This document shows positions 54,348 through 64,000 of a DNA stretch of 64,000 nt, in pieces. The position numbers and the translations under genes were made by a program. Each line of letters opens with the position of its first letter. The stretch's first letter is position 1. The notes under the pieces are model-generated. The model was not told where the DNA came from and did not search any database. It saw only the letters and a list, made by a program, of their open reading frames with translations. The DNA comes from Eustoma russellianum (lineage: Eukaryota; Streptophyta; Magnoliopsida; Gentianales; Gentianaceae): the NCBI GenBank assembly GCA_036186865.1, contig AP025049.1:31178829-31242828 (forward strand), read 5' to 3'.

Positions 54348-54529
54348 AAGTAAGTGGCTTCAAGGCTATTAAGGAACCCTAAAAGCAAAATATGGTTAGG
54401 CATTTAAGAGGACTTCACCCTAACCATGGAGTAACCACAAGTAAGTGGCTTCAAGGCTATTAAGGAACCCTAAAAGCAAAATATGGTTAGGCATTTAAGA
54501 GGACTTCACCCTAACCATGGAGTAATCAC
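54348..54529 (+). repeat. 91-base tandem duplication
   Basis: 54348-54438 and 54439-54529 are almost identical (aagtaagtggcttcaaggct start; end aaccac versus aatcac), so the duplication is recent. Confidence 0.95.
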
Positions 54530-54594
54530 TTTATTCTCATAAAAAGCAGGATCACATAATATATCCATGTGTGCATAGTTACATGCATAGTGTT

Positions 54595-54596
54595 GG

Positions 54597-54628
<32 letters not shown>

Positions 54629-54632
54629 GTAT

Positions 54633-54670
<38 letters not shown>
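54595..54670. repeat. TA microsatellite
   Basis: Two (TA)n runs separated by gtacacgtataggta. Confidence 0.9.
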
Positions 54671-54671
<1 letters not shown>

Positions 54672-57350
54672 TTATACTTACATGCATACATTACGGCATA
54701 TGCCTTGATGTGGGCCTAAGAGATTTTAGTTACTTGAAGGGTGTAATTAAAGGATAATAGTGAAGATACACTTTGAACACGCACGTGTGTATAGTGTACG
54801 AAAATTTAGATGGATAAATGGATAAGTTATGGTCATGAGTAAGATGCAAGAGAATTAAGCCATACATGTACAAGGGTGCAGACATACATTCGGCTAGGAG
54901 GCCTTAAGGAGCAAAACAATGGTTCCAAGACTCTCCATGCAAACCCAAAAAGTGAACTATGATTAGGCCTTTAATGAGTTTCATGATGGTGTTTAAGCAC
55001 ATGGGGAACTTTCTCTTCCTTCCACCTTTAAGGCACCGGCTAGGCCTAATCAAAAAGGGATTTGTCCCTTAATAAAGAGCTCTTTAAAAACACCCCTAAC
55101 CAACTAACCATTTAAGGAGCTTTCATAAAGTAGGGATTTTTCTCCTTCTCCTCTTCAAGGCACCGTCAAAAAGTGAACCAAGAAGAGGATAGGGTTCATC
55201 CAAGCCCAAGAATTTCCTAGGTGAGTATGTTCTAAACCTTTCAAGAGAATTCCTACATCCTTCATGGAATGAAACTCATAATGCTACCCTTTTTCTTGCT
55301 CACCAACCGTGACCTCAAAGGTCACTAGGTTGAAAATTTTCAAGCTTTTGAAAGGTGCTAGTCTTAAGAGGCTTGAATACTACTCAAGATCCATTTTGGT
55401 GAGTCCATCTAACCCCTATTTAGTACATCTTTCACTTAAGAATATGGACTAACAATTGTTCTCTTCTCCTCTTCAAAACCGTGGGATTCATATGTGAAGA
55501 AGGGGAGAGCTTCACCCATTTCATACACATTTCAAGCTAAGGAAATGAGTAAGTTGAAAAAGGCAAGTAAACTATACATACTCATGACTTGGATGTGAAA
55601 GTGCATGCTTGAATGTCTAGATGTTATTAAGTTTTAATCTTAGGGGTGAAATGCTAAGTTTAATGCATGAAACTTTCGGTCCTTAGGTAAAGTGGCTTGC
55701 ATGTGTGAGATGTACTCCAAAGGTGGATTCTTTGTTGTTTTTAAGTATGAATATGAGGTAAATCTAAGATGAATGTGACAAAGATCTCTTCTTTGACATG
55801 TATGGGGGACGGTTGGATGAAAGAGGGGAAAACAAATGTGGTTCTTGTAAGAAATGGTAACTTGTGGGGTAAAGTGTGAACAAGATGTGTGTTTTATGTG
55901 TTAAACTTAATGTGTTCATTATGGAGCTATTATTCTTGCCCTTGCATGCGTATAAACGGGCTGGTTTGGGGGTTAGGGTATGTATACACCATTTATACCA
56001 AGAATGGATTCTAGTAGGAACATGATGTGCATGGCCAAAGGAATGATGTATGTACCATTCAAACTGTTTTGAAGTGATGTGTAGATGACTTTTAGAATGT
56101 GCTAGAACCTGCAAATCCACATGCTAAAGGTGTACTTGATGTTTAATAAGGTGTTTAAGCCAAACAACTCAAGTTGGGACATTTTAGTAAGGAAATGGGA
56201 CGAAATTGGAACTTACTGGAACAGGGCAGATTATTGTGTCGTTTTGTAGGACCTGAAAAGGGACTCTAGAAGATTCAATTTAGCTAATTTTTTGGTGTAA
56301 CTCTAGCCCTATGTGTATAGAAAATATGAGAGTTGGAATTTCGTTAAAAGGAGTTACGGTTTATTTTTAACGAAATTTTTAGTAAAACTGGTCAAGCTGG
56401 AAATTACTGGAATGAACAGATTTTATGTGACAGAATGATTGGCCCAGCAATGGACACTAGGAATATGCAATTGTGCTTATTTTTGGCAAGACACTAGCCC
56501 TGTGTGTTTTCTAAGTTTGAGAGCTGGAATTTTCGAAAAAGGACATACGGTTTGGTCACAATAAAATTTGTAGTAAAATCAGTCAATTCAGAATTCAGCA
56601 TGTAACCGTTTTGGGAAAAAGAATAAATGACCCCTCTAAAGATATTATAATTCAGCAAAGCTTTTCTGACAATTTCTTAAGATATATGTGAGTGTTTTTA
56701 TGTAAACCACTTAGCTTAGAATGATTATTTTAAGAGGTAATCACCAAGGCTGAGTTGGTGTTACTAATCTGGAATTTTGGGCAGAATTGAGAAGCTTGTT
56801 CTGGGGCTTTGTTTTGGTGGGCTTAGACTTAATTATATAGTTTGGGCTTATGATCATTGATTATTGGTATGTCTACAGTATTTTTTTAGGTCGGCCCAAA
56901 TTAAATGAAGCTTAAGGAGCTTAAAGGAAAAGTAAAAGAAAGGACACTGCATTGCTGAAATTCAGCAGCCCCTTGTTTCGTAATTAAATAAATTAAGTGT
57001 CTTACACGTCTCATATCTTTACAAAAATTATATTACGAATAGAAAAGACACTCTTATGCATATGTATGACAAGAACTCATGATAATGGACCTAAAACACG
57101 AGTTTTTGAGGCCGTGTATATGGAACGATAATTCTGGAAATTTTCCAGCCTAAAGAATAAGTTGTACGTATGTGTATATGTAACGCATCATGTCATGAAT
57201 TGCATAGTACATGTCATACATTGCATCATCGTCATTTACATGATTTATGGAACTGATTTTATGAGAAAGAAAGATGAAAAAGCGTTTTTAAAGAAAAGAT
57301 TCTGTTTTTAAAAGAACGCTTTCCACCGGTACCGTGTTTTCTGGCCAGTA

Positions 57351-57547
57351 AGGACCCGTTCCAGATCCGGGGTTAACTGATCTGATGGTATGGACCGTTC
57401 AGGCCCGGAGAGAATAGACCTGATATCGACTGTTCAGGCCCGGAGAGAATAGACCTGATAAGTGATGATATGACCGCTCCGAATCCGGGAATAATAGATT
57501 CGAAGAGAAATAAGTGACCGCCTCAGATCCGGGAGAATAGATCTGAA
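57351..57547 (+). repeat. Tandem array in G1-related LTR
   Basis: Units around gttcaggcccggagagaata and agatccggg, as at 18212 and 25067; two copies of the ttcaggcccggagag unit are present. Confidence 0.75.
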
Positions 57548-57900
57548 CACTCTCTTGTTTTCTTGACGATGATGTTTTGAATGAAAGAACGAAAGAACTT
57601 ATCTTCATTTTATCATGATGCATCACACGTACATACTCATGCATGTTGCATTTAATGAGTCATCGAATATGGGTACGTGATACTTAGACTAAGGTGTTAT
57701 GACTTGTTAGCTCATAAGTTATGATCTTTATTGAGTAATGATGTTTTTATAAGTTATGAACCTTGGTATGTTTCAATCTTTAATAAGTTATGAGTTGTTT
57801 GCTTACGGGTGTTGGATGGAAGGTCAGGTATGTTTCTAAACCGAATTTTGGGGTTCGGTTCTTGTATGTACTCTCCATTTAATTCACGATTATTTATAGT

Positions 57901-57990
57901 TTACTTGCTGGTGACGTGGTCACTCACCCCCTATTTTTCCTCCCAGAGGCCGCAGGGAATAAAATGGAATGGATTGAAGATGAACCTAGG
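57901..57990 (+). promoter_or_regulatory. LTR hairpin, splice-acceptor-like site and short acidic frame
   Basis: GTGAC-GTG-GTCAC hairpin, CTCACCCC, pyrimidine tract, CCCAG at 57946, two bases, then a frame with KMEWIEDEPRL and an early TAG caused by a small deletion relative to 18856-18914. Confidence 0.55.
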
Positions 57991-58318
57991 CTGTAGAAAC
58001 GCGAGAGATGGATGACCTAAGAGACTTGATGAGATGGTTGTGATCGATAATCCTCTTTATGAAATTGTGATGGAAACAATTACTTTTGGGAATTTCCGTA
58101 CTTTATGATTGGGTTGTAAACTGATGATGGTTGCGTAGACGTTTTTATTTTAAAGTTTTTATTCTGCCTCGGTTTTGCTTACTTGTTGACGTGTAAGCAT
58201 GAAAGTCCTCATATTTTATTCTGGACTTTGTTATGTTATGGACTGACGCCTGGTACTCTCCGTAGTGAAGTACGGTGGGCGCACCGTATCCGGCTGGCCC
58301 GGGGTGCGGGGCGCTACA

Positions 58319-58630
58319 TAAATAACGCTTGTTTAAGAAATGCATGACAATTTATTACTTGACACGTTGTTGCATAAAACTTGCCTTATATACTTTGTAT
58401 ATAATGTTGTTGTACTAACAAGTCATGAAGCTTTAAATCTTACATCAAATGGCAAACATTTGTTGTGTTTGAACTTTTTTCAGGTGCCACCATTAATGAA
58501 CTAAACTAGTTCATTAAGTGAAGTACTTAGTTAAATGAACTAAATAGTTCATTGAATGGAGATATATTTGGAGAAGACATGATGGCGACAAACTTGGAAA
58601 TAAAAAGTCTCCTCCCACTCCATATCACAC

Positions 58631-58705
<75 letters not shown>

Positions 58706-59273
58706 ATATATATATATTAAATTTTTTTATAAAAAGGCACAAGACACATATATTCCGACGTACTACCGACACGTTACATATATTACGAACATACGTCAAC
58801 GTCACACCACTATATTTACCTCATATTTATGAGTACATTCAGGTCTTATATCATATGATATAAGTTATGGTGATGACAAAATTATTACAACACGTTACAA
58901 GGTTATAAATCGAAAATTGTCATATCGGGTGACTACCGAAACTTCGCCAACGTGTCACGTACTTGCCATATACAGATGGCCAGACCATATACTTCAAAAA
59001 TGGCCAAAACTTTTGTGGCTAACATGTTATGCTCAGTCATGAAATTATTCCATGTTGACACACACAAATCATCCCCAATTAAGTTCAAATTGTGGAGATT
59101 TCAAATCCAACCTATTTTGTCACATGTGGGTGCCATTTTGTCTCAGCCATTATGAGCTGAATATTTAATTTATGTATATTATGTGTGACATAATATACAT
59201 ATAAAATGTGCAAAAAGTTTGAATTTAATCGGAGAAAAATCGTGTAATCGACAAAAGTCAAAAATGCGGTTGA
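58319..59273 (+). mobile_element. SIRE LTR segment
   Basis: Begins TAAATAACGC, which is base 43 onward of the SIRE LTR at 4794, so its first bases are cut off by the gypsy LTR end at 58318. It carries the hairpin cluster (58493-58554), a TA then TG microsatellite (58631-58702) and the palindrome (58844-58861). It ends near 59273 where gypsy copy 3 LTR sequence begins. Confidence 0.85.
58631..58702. repeat. TA/TG compound microsatellite
   Basis: (TA) run followed by about 15 TG units inside the SIRE LTR. Confidence 0.9.
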
Positions 59274-59372
59274 AAGATTGGCTCTGCAATGAACGGGATG
59301 GAGTTTGGGAACGGTTGAAAGATTGGCTCTGCAGTTTCTGCAGAAATCGCAAAGAAGTTTTCTGGGATCGTA

Positions 59373-59597
59373 GACATCGATCGATCGATGTACATCGATC
59401 AATCAATGTAGGAGGATTGAGAGACTGATGTGAGGCAGAAAGTATTCTGACAGACTTTGATCGATCGATGTGAGGGTATGAAGTCACTTCGATCGATTGA
59501 AGTAGGCAGAGGGATCGACTGATGTGAGACAGAAGGTTTCTGACGGACTTCGATCGATCGATGTCAGGGTATGATGTGACATCAATTGATCGATGTA
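59373..59597. repeat. Cluster of TCGATCGA palindromes, copy 3
   Basis: Repeated tcgatcgatcgatgt and cttcgatcgatcgatgt motifs separated by tgaggcagaa-type spacers, 1.3-1.5 kb before the LTR end. Confidence 0.85.
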
Positions 59598-59997
59598 TGG
59601 TATGATGTTATACAGTTTTGTGGAAAAATAGAAGAAGAAAAAGGGAAGCTAGAGGACCAATTGGAGGACACTAGAGGCTTCTTAGGACCTGATTGACGTT
59701 AGTGTAAGTCTTGGGAACACGACCTAAGATGGTGAATAAACGGTGAGGACTTCGTGAGGTATTTGAATTGAACTTCAGTGTGAATGATCTAAGGGGTTAA
59801 GGATGAATGTTTGAGGCTTCGATAAGGTTCAAATGGAACGTGTGAGGGTGTCTACTATATTCCTGGCGTCCCTAGTATGAAGGCTAATGTTGAGGTATGC
59901 ACGAACGTGAGAATAAGAGGAGTCTCAAGTGATTGAATGACATGTTGAATGTGCGTCTTTGCATCATGGCACTTGCATTTGCATTAAGTTCAGATAA

Positions 59998-60214
59998 GAG
60001 CTGTGCCTTGGCATAGGGTATAAAGTTTTACGAAATGAGCTGTGATGCGTTACAGGGTATAAAGACAAGCTGTAACCGTCTTAGGGTATAAAGTGAGCTG
60101 TAATGTGACACAGGGTATAAAGACAAGCTGTAGATCATTACAGGGTATAAAGTTAAGCTGTGATGTGTCATAGGGTATAAAGACAAGCTGTGGTACATCA
60201 CAGGGTATAAAGTT
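59998..60214 (+). repeat. Tandem array in gypsy copy 3 LTR with TATAAAG core
   Basis: Seven units of about 30 bases around gagctgtgatgcgttacagg and gtataaagacaa; each contains GGTATAAAG. Confidence 0.9.
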
Positions 60215-60509
60215 ATATGACCGGGCATTGTGACATGCATTGCACTGTTTTGGAAAGTATTGCATAAGCATATGAGATTGTGTAGTGTAGAGCATTATTT
60301 GAAATGGCATGCATCATGTATTCCGTTCTAATATGATGATTGTTATGTAAGTGACTCATTGTTTACTGGTGTGGTACTTGTTCTTTACTTTTATTGTGCA
60401 AGTAAAACCAAATTTAGGAACAATTCAAGACATGTGCCCCAATTCCCCCTTGATATTGATATTCACTCATGTCTTGCCATGTGATGATCCCGTATGTCTT
60501 ATAAGAGGG

Positions 60510-60621
60510 TTACTTGCTAGCGTTTGTTGCTAAGGGCTTTACCTGTTGTCTTGCAGATGAGCCCGATTATGATATGATTTTCATAGAAGACGGCGGCGAG
60601 TGGGCTGAATGGGGTGCTTAG
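60510..60621 (+). promoter_or_regulatory. LTR hairpin, splice-acceptor-like site and 20-codon acidic frame
   Basis: TTACTTGCTAGC...GCTAAGG (a weaker hairpin), pyrimidine-rich tract and CTTGCAG ending at 60556. After two bases a frame of 20 codons runs EPDYDMIFIEDGGEWAEWGA with TAG at 60619-60621. The G3 LTR on the minus strand encodes a frame of the same length and like sequence (5636-5700). Confidence 0.65.
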
Positions 60622-60878
60622 AGCTTATCTTGGGAACTGTTATAGACTGTTTTGTATTGTCTAAACTTTCTTTCATTCGTTTGAGGATTAGATGGTTGCG
60701 TCCATGAACAGTTTTATTTTACTTATGCTTTTGGAAGTAAAGATTCGATGGATTTAGATTTTAATGTTGCTTGAGTCACTGCGCTTATCTCTCAAAGTTA
60801 TGACGTCTGGTAGTCCTCTTAGTAGGCTACGATGGGTGCACCAGTTCGGGTCCGCTGTCTGGGCCGGGGCGCTACAGG

Positions 60879-60890
60879 TGGTATCAAAGC
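60879..60890 (+). promoter_or_regulatory. Primer binding site of gypsy copy 3
   Basis: TGGTATCAAAGC, one base different from the usual TGGTATCAGAGC. Confidence 0.88.
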
Positions 60891-61158
60891 GTAGGCTTCA
60901 GATCTACCTCGGAGACCTAGGTTATGTCATGTAGAGTCTTAAGCTATGATTTTGACCTTAAGTTGATCCATAGGTCTAAGTACTTGATGTTAGATATAAG
61001 ATGAATTGGGTTGGGTGTGTGCGAGTGCGATATAATCTAACTAATGATTATGAATTTATTCTTCTTAAGGTATGTAGTTCCGTTAGTGCGACACATATGA
61101 GACTTCAGTATTATCTTTTGAATTGCTAAATGCTAATAAGCGTTGACCTTGCAGAAAG
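60891..61158 (+). other. Untranslated leader
   Basis: Contains tatgtcatgtagagtcttaa-like motifs and ends gaccttgcag four bases before the gag ATG, again suiting a 3' splice site. Confidence 0.4.
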
Positions 61159-62233
61159 ATGCCTCCCAGAAGACAAAACCCTGGAAATGGCGGCAATGGA
61201 AACGAAAACCCTCAGCCACCATAGGTGGTAATGCCTCAGGCCCTGTTGGATGCTGTAACAGTGATTGCGCAGGGTGTTGCCCAGCCACAACATCAATCTC
61301 CTCCTCCAGCACCACCTTAGTATGGAATACGGTATTATATTGGGGAAATGCGGAAGATGCATGCCCCCACATTTGAAGGGACCACAGACCCGGAAATAGC
61401 CGAGTTTTGGTTAGAGGAAGTTGAAAAGTGCTTTAGGCTGGTGCAGGTGCCTGAAGAGCATAAGGTGGATGTGGCCACGCCTTTGTTGAGTGACCGAGCT
61501 AACGCTTGGTGAAATGGTATTCTTTCAAAGATGACTCCTCCTATCTTATGGAGACAATTTGTTGAGGCCTACAAGGACTATTACGTACCTGAGACTGAGA
61601 TACTAGAGAAGATGAGGCAGTTTGATAAGCTGGAGCAAGGCAGGATGTCTATATCTGATTATGCAGACAAGTTCCACGCCTTGGGAAAATTCACGCCCAT
61701 GGTGTTGGAAAAATAACAGAATGAAGATGCTCAAGTTCGAGCAAGGTCTAAACCCCTGAATTCGGAAAGCTATAGCAGGATCCAGCTTAAAGACTTTTGC
61801 TGAAATGTTGGATGCCTGTTATCTGGTGGAGAGTGACATGCGCAGGTCTCAGCCTAGAGAGGCTCGTGATGACATGGGCAAGAGGCCAAGAGATGATAAG
61901 AGTGGAGGTAGACCCGGACGTTGGGTCAAAATTCCCCGGAGAGGTCAGGCAGGACAGTTTCAGAGGGCACAAAGCATAGTCAGCCTCATCGGCAGGCGCC
62001 CAGAGTGTGCCCCCATTTGCCAGAAAAATCATGTTGGGGAATGCTGGAAGAAGACCGGGGCATGTTTTAAGTGTGGCAAGACGGACCACAGGATCAAGGA
62101 CTATCCTGAGTGGAAGCAGAGACCACAGGGAGACGTAGGGCCATCGCACAACAGAGGGCTAGGTCCAAAACCAATGCCCGAGTTCATGTCATGACGGATG
62201 CCAAGGTGCAGGAGAACACCGATGTCGAGACAG
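61159..62233 (+). pseudogene. Gypsy gag of copy 3
   Basis: Starts MPPRRQNPGNGGNGNENP. Stops and frameshifts break it, but the domain is recognisable across frames: MHAPTFEGTTDPEIAEFWLE, EKCFRLVQVPEEHKVD, the frame 61531-61716 (LWRQFVEAYKDYYVPETEIL, EQGRMSISDYADKFHALGKF), then CAPICQKNHVGECWKKTG and the knuckle CFKCGKTDHRIKDYP, whose last Cys is replaced by Tyr. In a further frame NARVHVMTDA leads to the intron donor at 62234. Only one classic knuckle is visible against two in copy 2. Confidence 0.85.
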
Positions 62234-62320
62234 GTATGACTTAAGTTAAATTTTAATTGTTTAAGTTGGAATTAAATTTGCTTTACGTGAGATTTTCTGT
62301 GCTATGTTCTTCGTGAATAG
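62234..62320 (+). other. Predicted 87-base intron between gag and protease (copy 3)
   Basis: GTATGACT at 62234 to GTGAATAG at 62320, phase 1 in a Gly codon, at the same place as in copy 2. The exon flanks are conserved between copies while the intron interiors are not, as expected for an intron. Confidence 0.75.
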
Positions 62321-64000
62321 GTGTTATTCTAGTAAATAAAGTGCCTGCGAATGTGTTGTTTGATAGTGGTGCAAGTCACTCATTTATATCTAAGAAATTC
62401 GCCAAAGGACTTGATTGTCTGCTCGAGTGGCTTGAGACCCCTTTCTGAGTGCAGGCAGCTGGTGATCATGTACTAGTCTCATATCATCAGTACAAGGACT
62501 GTAAACTGGAGTTGGATGAGAAAGTGTTTCCCGTCACATTGATTCCGATTGCGATGCAGGATTTCGATGTGATATTGGGCATGGATTGGTTGACTAAGTA
62601 TCATGCCAACATTGACTGCAGACTTAAGCAAGTGACCATTAAGGATCTCGAGATGAATGAAGTGATGGTTCACGGAAATATCAAGCTCACAAACGCCCCC
62701 AAGAAGATTTATTTGACGGCAGTTAAGGATTTGCAAAAGGGAGCAGAAGAATTTATGGTTTATGCTATAGATGCTAAGCAAGAGATTCCCTTCCTTGATC
62801 TGATTCCGGTGATCAACGAATTCAATGACGTATTTCCAGATGATTTGCATGGAGTACCCCCATCAAGAGAAGTAGAGTTCGAAATCAATTTGATTCCAGG
62901 AGCTGAACCTATATCTAAGGCGCCTTACGGAATGGCCCCAGCTGAACTTAAGGAGTTAAAAGGACAACTACAGGAGTTATTGGATAAGAAGCTAATCCGA
63001 CCCAGTGTATCACCTTGGGGAGCTCCTGTCTTATTTGTCAAGAAGAAGGATGGTAGTTTGAGATTGTGTATTGACTATAGAGAGCTGAACAAGGTAACCA
63101 TCAAGAATAAGTACCCACTGCCAAGGATTGAGGATTTATTTGACCAGTTGAAGGGTGCTCGTTGGTTCTCGAAAATCGACCTTCGTTAGGGGTATCATCA
63201 GTTGCTGTATGCCAAATTTAGCAAGTGTGAATTTTGGCTAAGGAGTGTGACCTTTCTTGGTCACATATTTTCTAAGAATGGAATTCCGGTGGACCCTAAA
63301 AAGGTTGAAGCCATCACTGAATGGCAAGACCTATGAACGTAACAGAAGTCAGAAGCTTCCTAGGCCTAGCAGGCTACTATAGAAAGTTCGTTGAAGGATT
63401 TTCGACAATTGCAGTTCTACTAAGCCGACTTACCCAGAAGAAAACTAAGTTTGAGTGGACTGCAGAATACGAGCAGAGCTTCTCCGAGCTCAAAAAGAGA
63501 TTGACCACGGCCTCGGTGTTGGCGCAACGCTCTGGCACCGATGGCTTTGTGATCTATAGTGATGTGTCCAAGAAAGGAATAGGTATGTATATAATTACAA
63601 CCGTTGTATTATATACATATACTGGACGTGAATTAACTTTCTGTTTGTAGGTTGTGTCCTGATGCAAAATGAACGAGTTATTTCTTATGCTTCGAGACAG
63701 CTGAAACCATATGAACAGAATTACCCGACGCATGACTTGGAGCTTGCAGCAGTAGTGTTCGCTCATAAGATTTGGAGACACTACTGATACGGAGAAAAGT
63801 GTGCGGTGTTCACTGATCATAAGAGCCTGAAATATTTATTTTCGCAGAAAGAGCTGAATATGAGACAGAGGAGATGGTGGAGTTACTTAAGGATTATGAC
63901 CTAACCATCAACTATCACCCTGGTAAAGCCAACAAAGTGGTAGATGCGTTGAGCAGAAAGTCTAGCCATGCTAGACAGTCTCCTTTGGAACGAGAGATTG
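62321..64000 (+). pseudogene. Gypsy pol of copy 3 (protease, RT, RNase H), partial
   Basis: Protease VLFDSGASHSFISKKFAKGL, with a TGA at 62445-62447, then AAGDHVLVSYHQYKDCKLEL and FDVILGMDWLTKYHA. RT: FPDDLHGVPPSREVEFEINL, KLIRPSVSPWGAPVLFVKKK, CIDYRELNKVTIKNKYPLPR, FDQLKGARWFSKIDLR without the RT intron of copies 1 and 2. A TAG follows, and a deletion joins GYHQL to LYAKFSKCEFWL, removing the FIDD active site. After a frameshift near 63327 come FLGLAGYYRKFVEGFS and RNase H (VIYSDVSKKGIG, intron, CVLMQNERVISYASRQLKPY, FTDHKSLKYLF) with a stop after RHY. It runs past 64000. Confidence 0.9.
63593..63650 (+). other. Predicted 58-base intron in gypsy RNase H (copy 3)
   Basis: GTATGTAT at 63593 to CTGTTTGTAG at 63650, phase 1 in the Gly codon of GIG/CVLMQ. 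Copy 1 reads ELGCVLMQKD across this site without a break. The acceptor has a good pyrimidine tract; 58 bases is near the short limit for plant introns. Confidence 0.65.

Larger units (their letters stand above)
53741..58318 (+). mobile_element. Gypsy LTR (G1-related), long, start unclear
   Basis: From about 55190 it follows the 3' LTR of gypsy copy 1 closely (24867 matches 57152) and ends GGTGCGGGGCGCTACA at 58318. The first 1.4 kb differ and include TA-rich tracts, a 91-base tandem duplication and two related 250-base segments (54120-54370 and 54680-54920). An LTR start could not be placed. No primer site follows; SIRE LTR sequence begins at 58319, so this is a solo LTR or the 3' LTR of an element whose inside is lost. 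Confidence 0.7.
59274..60876 (+). mobile_element. 5' LTR of gypsy copy 3, 5'-truncated
   Basis: Ends GGGCCGGGGCGCTACA before the primer site. It has the TCGATCGA cluster, a 30-base tandem array and the hairpin/acceptor module. Its first part is missing; a 43-base direct repeat of cggttgaaagattggctctg lies at the junction with the SIRE LTR. It resembles the minus-strand G3 LTR in layout and in the micro-exon peptide. Confidence 0.85.
59274..64000 (+). mobile_element. Tekay/Del-like gypsy copy 3, runs off the window
   Basis: Partial 5' LTR (to 60876), primer site, leader, broken gag, gag-protease intron, protease, RT with a deletion, RNase H with an intron. Integrase, chromodomain and 3' LTR lie beyond 64000, if they exist. 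Confidence 0.9.

Noticed and set aside
59998..60214. Regular 30-base repeats considered as a CRISPR-like array
   Set aside because: Units are adjacent, degenerate and inside an LTR, with no unique spacers; the context is a plant nucleus.

Overview
This window is intergenic DNA of a large flowering-plant genome. Nearly every part that can be identified is an LTR retrotransposon or a piece of one, nested in each other in both orientations. I found no intact cellular protein gene, no tRNA gene and no intact rRNA gene. A plant is indicated by SIRE/Maximus-type copia elements with LTRs of about 3 kb, Tekay/Del-like chromovirus gypsy elements with initiator-Met-tRNA primer sites, a PIF/Harbinger relic, and a fragment of plastid 16S rRNA. 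The species cannot be read from the window.

Layout. 1-4283: anciently decayed DNA holding a plastid 16S fragment (1709-1855), a PIF/Harbinger relic with TAA target duplication (1952-2999) and a cluster of TCGATCGA palindromes. 4284-5374: a copia gag fragment interrupted by a SIRE LTR, which is itself interrupted by a minus-strand gypsy LTR (5375-10575, containing a further copia solo LTR) and the 3' end of that gypsy pol (to 11051). 11052-11878: the end of another minus-strand gypsy LTR. 11879-18008: SIRE copy 1 (+), 5'-truncated. 18009-26057: gypsy copy 1 (+). 26058-26641: gypsy LTR start (-). 26642-36656: a gag-only SIRE derivative (-) split by a second, young gag-only SIRE derivative (27462-35749, GTTTG target duplication). 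36657-43221: gypsy copy 2 (+). 43222-43857: a poly(A)-ended fragment. 43858-52523: SIRE copy 3 (-), the most complete pol. 52524-58318: two gypsy LTRs in opposite orientation. 58319-59273: SIRE LTR (+). 59274-64000: gypsy copy 3 (+), running off the window.

The most interesting signal is in the gypsy elements. Their gag-pol coding regions carry short GT...AG introns: one between gag and protease in copies 2 and 3, one in reverse transcriptase at the same codon in copies 1 and 2, and one in RNase H in copy 3 only. Their LTRs also share a module: a hairpin whose stem bases covary, a CTCACC motif, a pyrimidine tract ending in AG, and a 17-20 codon acidic, Trp-containing reading frame that opens in the same phase in every family. 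That phase matches the gag-protease intron donor. Splicing from gag into the 3' LTR would therefore give a Gag-only mRNA with a short acidic tail, while splicing to protease gives Gag-Pol. This is a hypothesis from the sequence alone; RNA data would test it directly.
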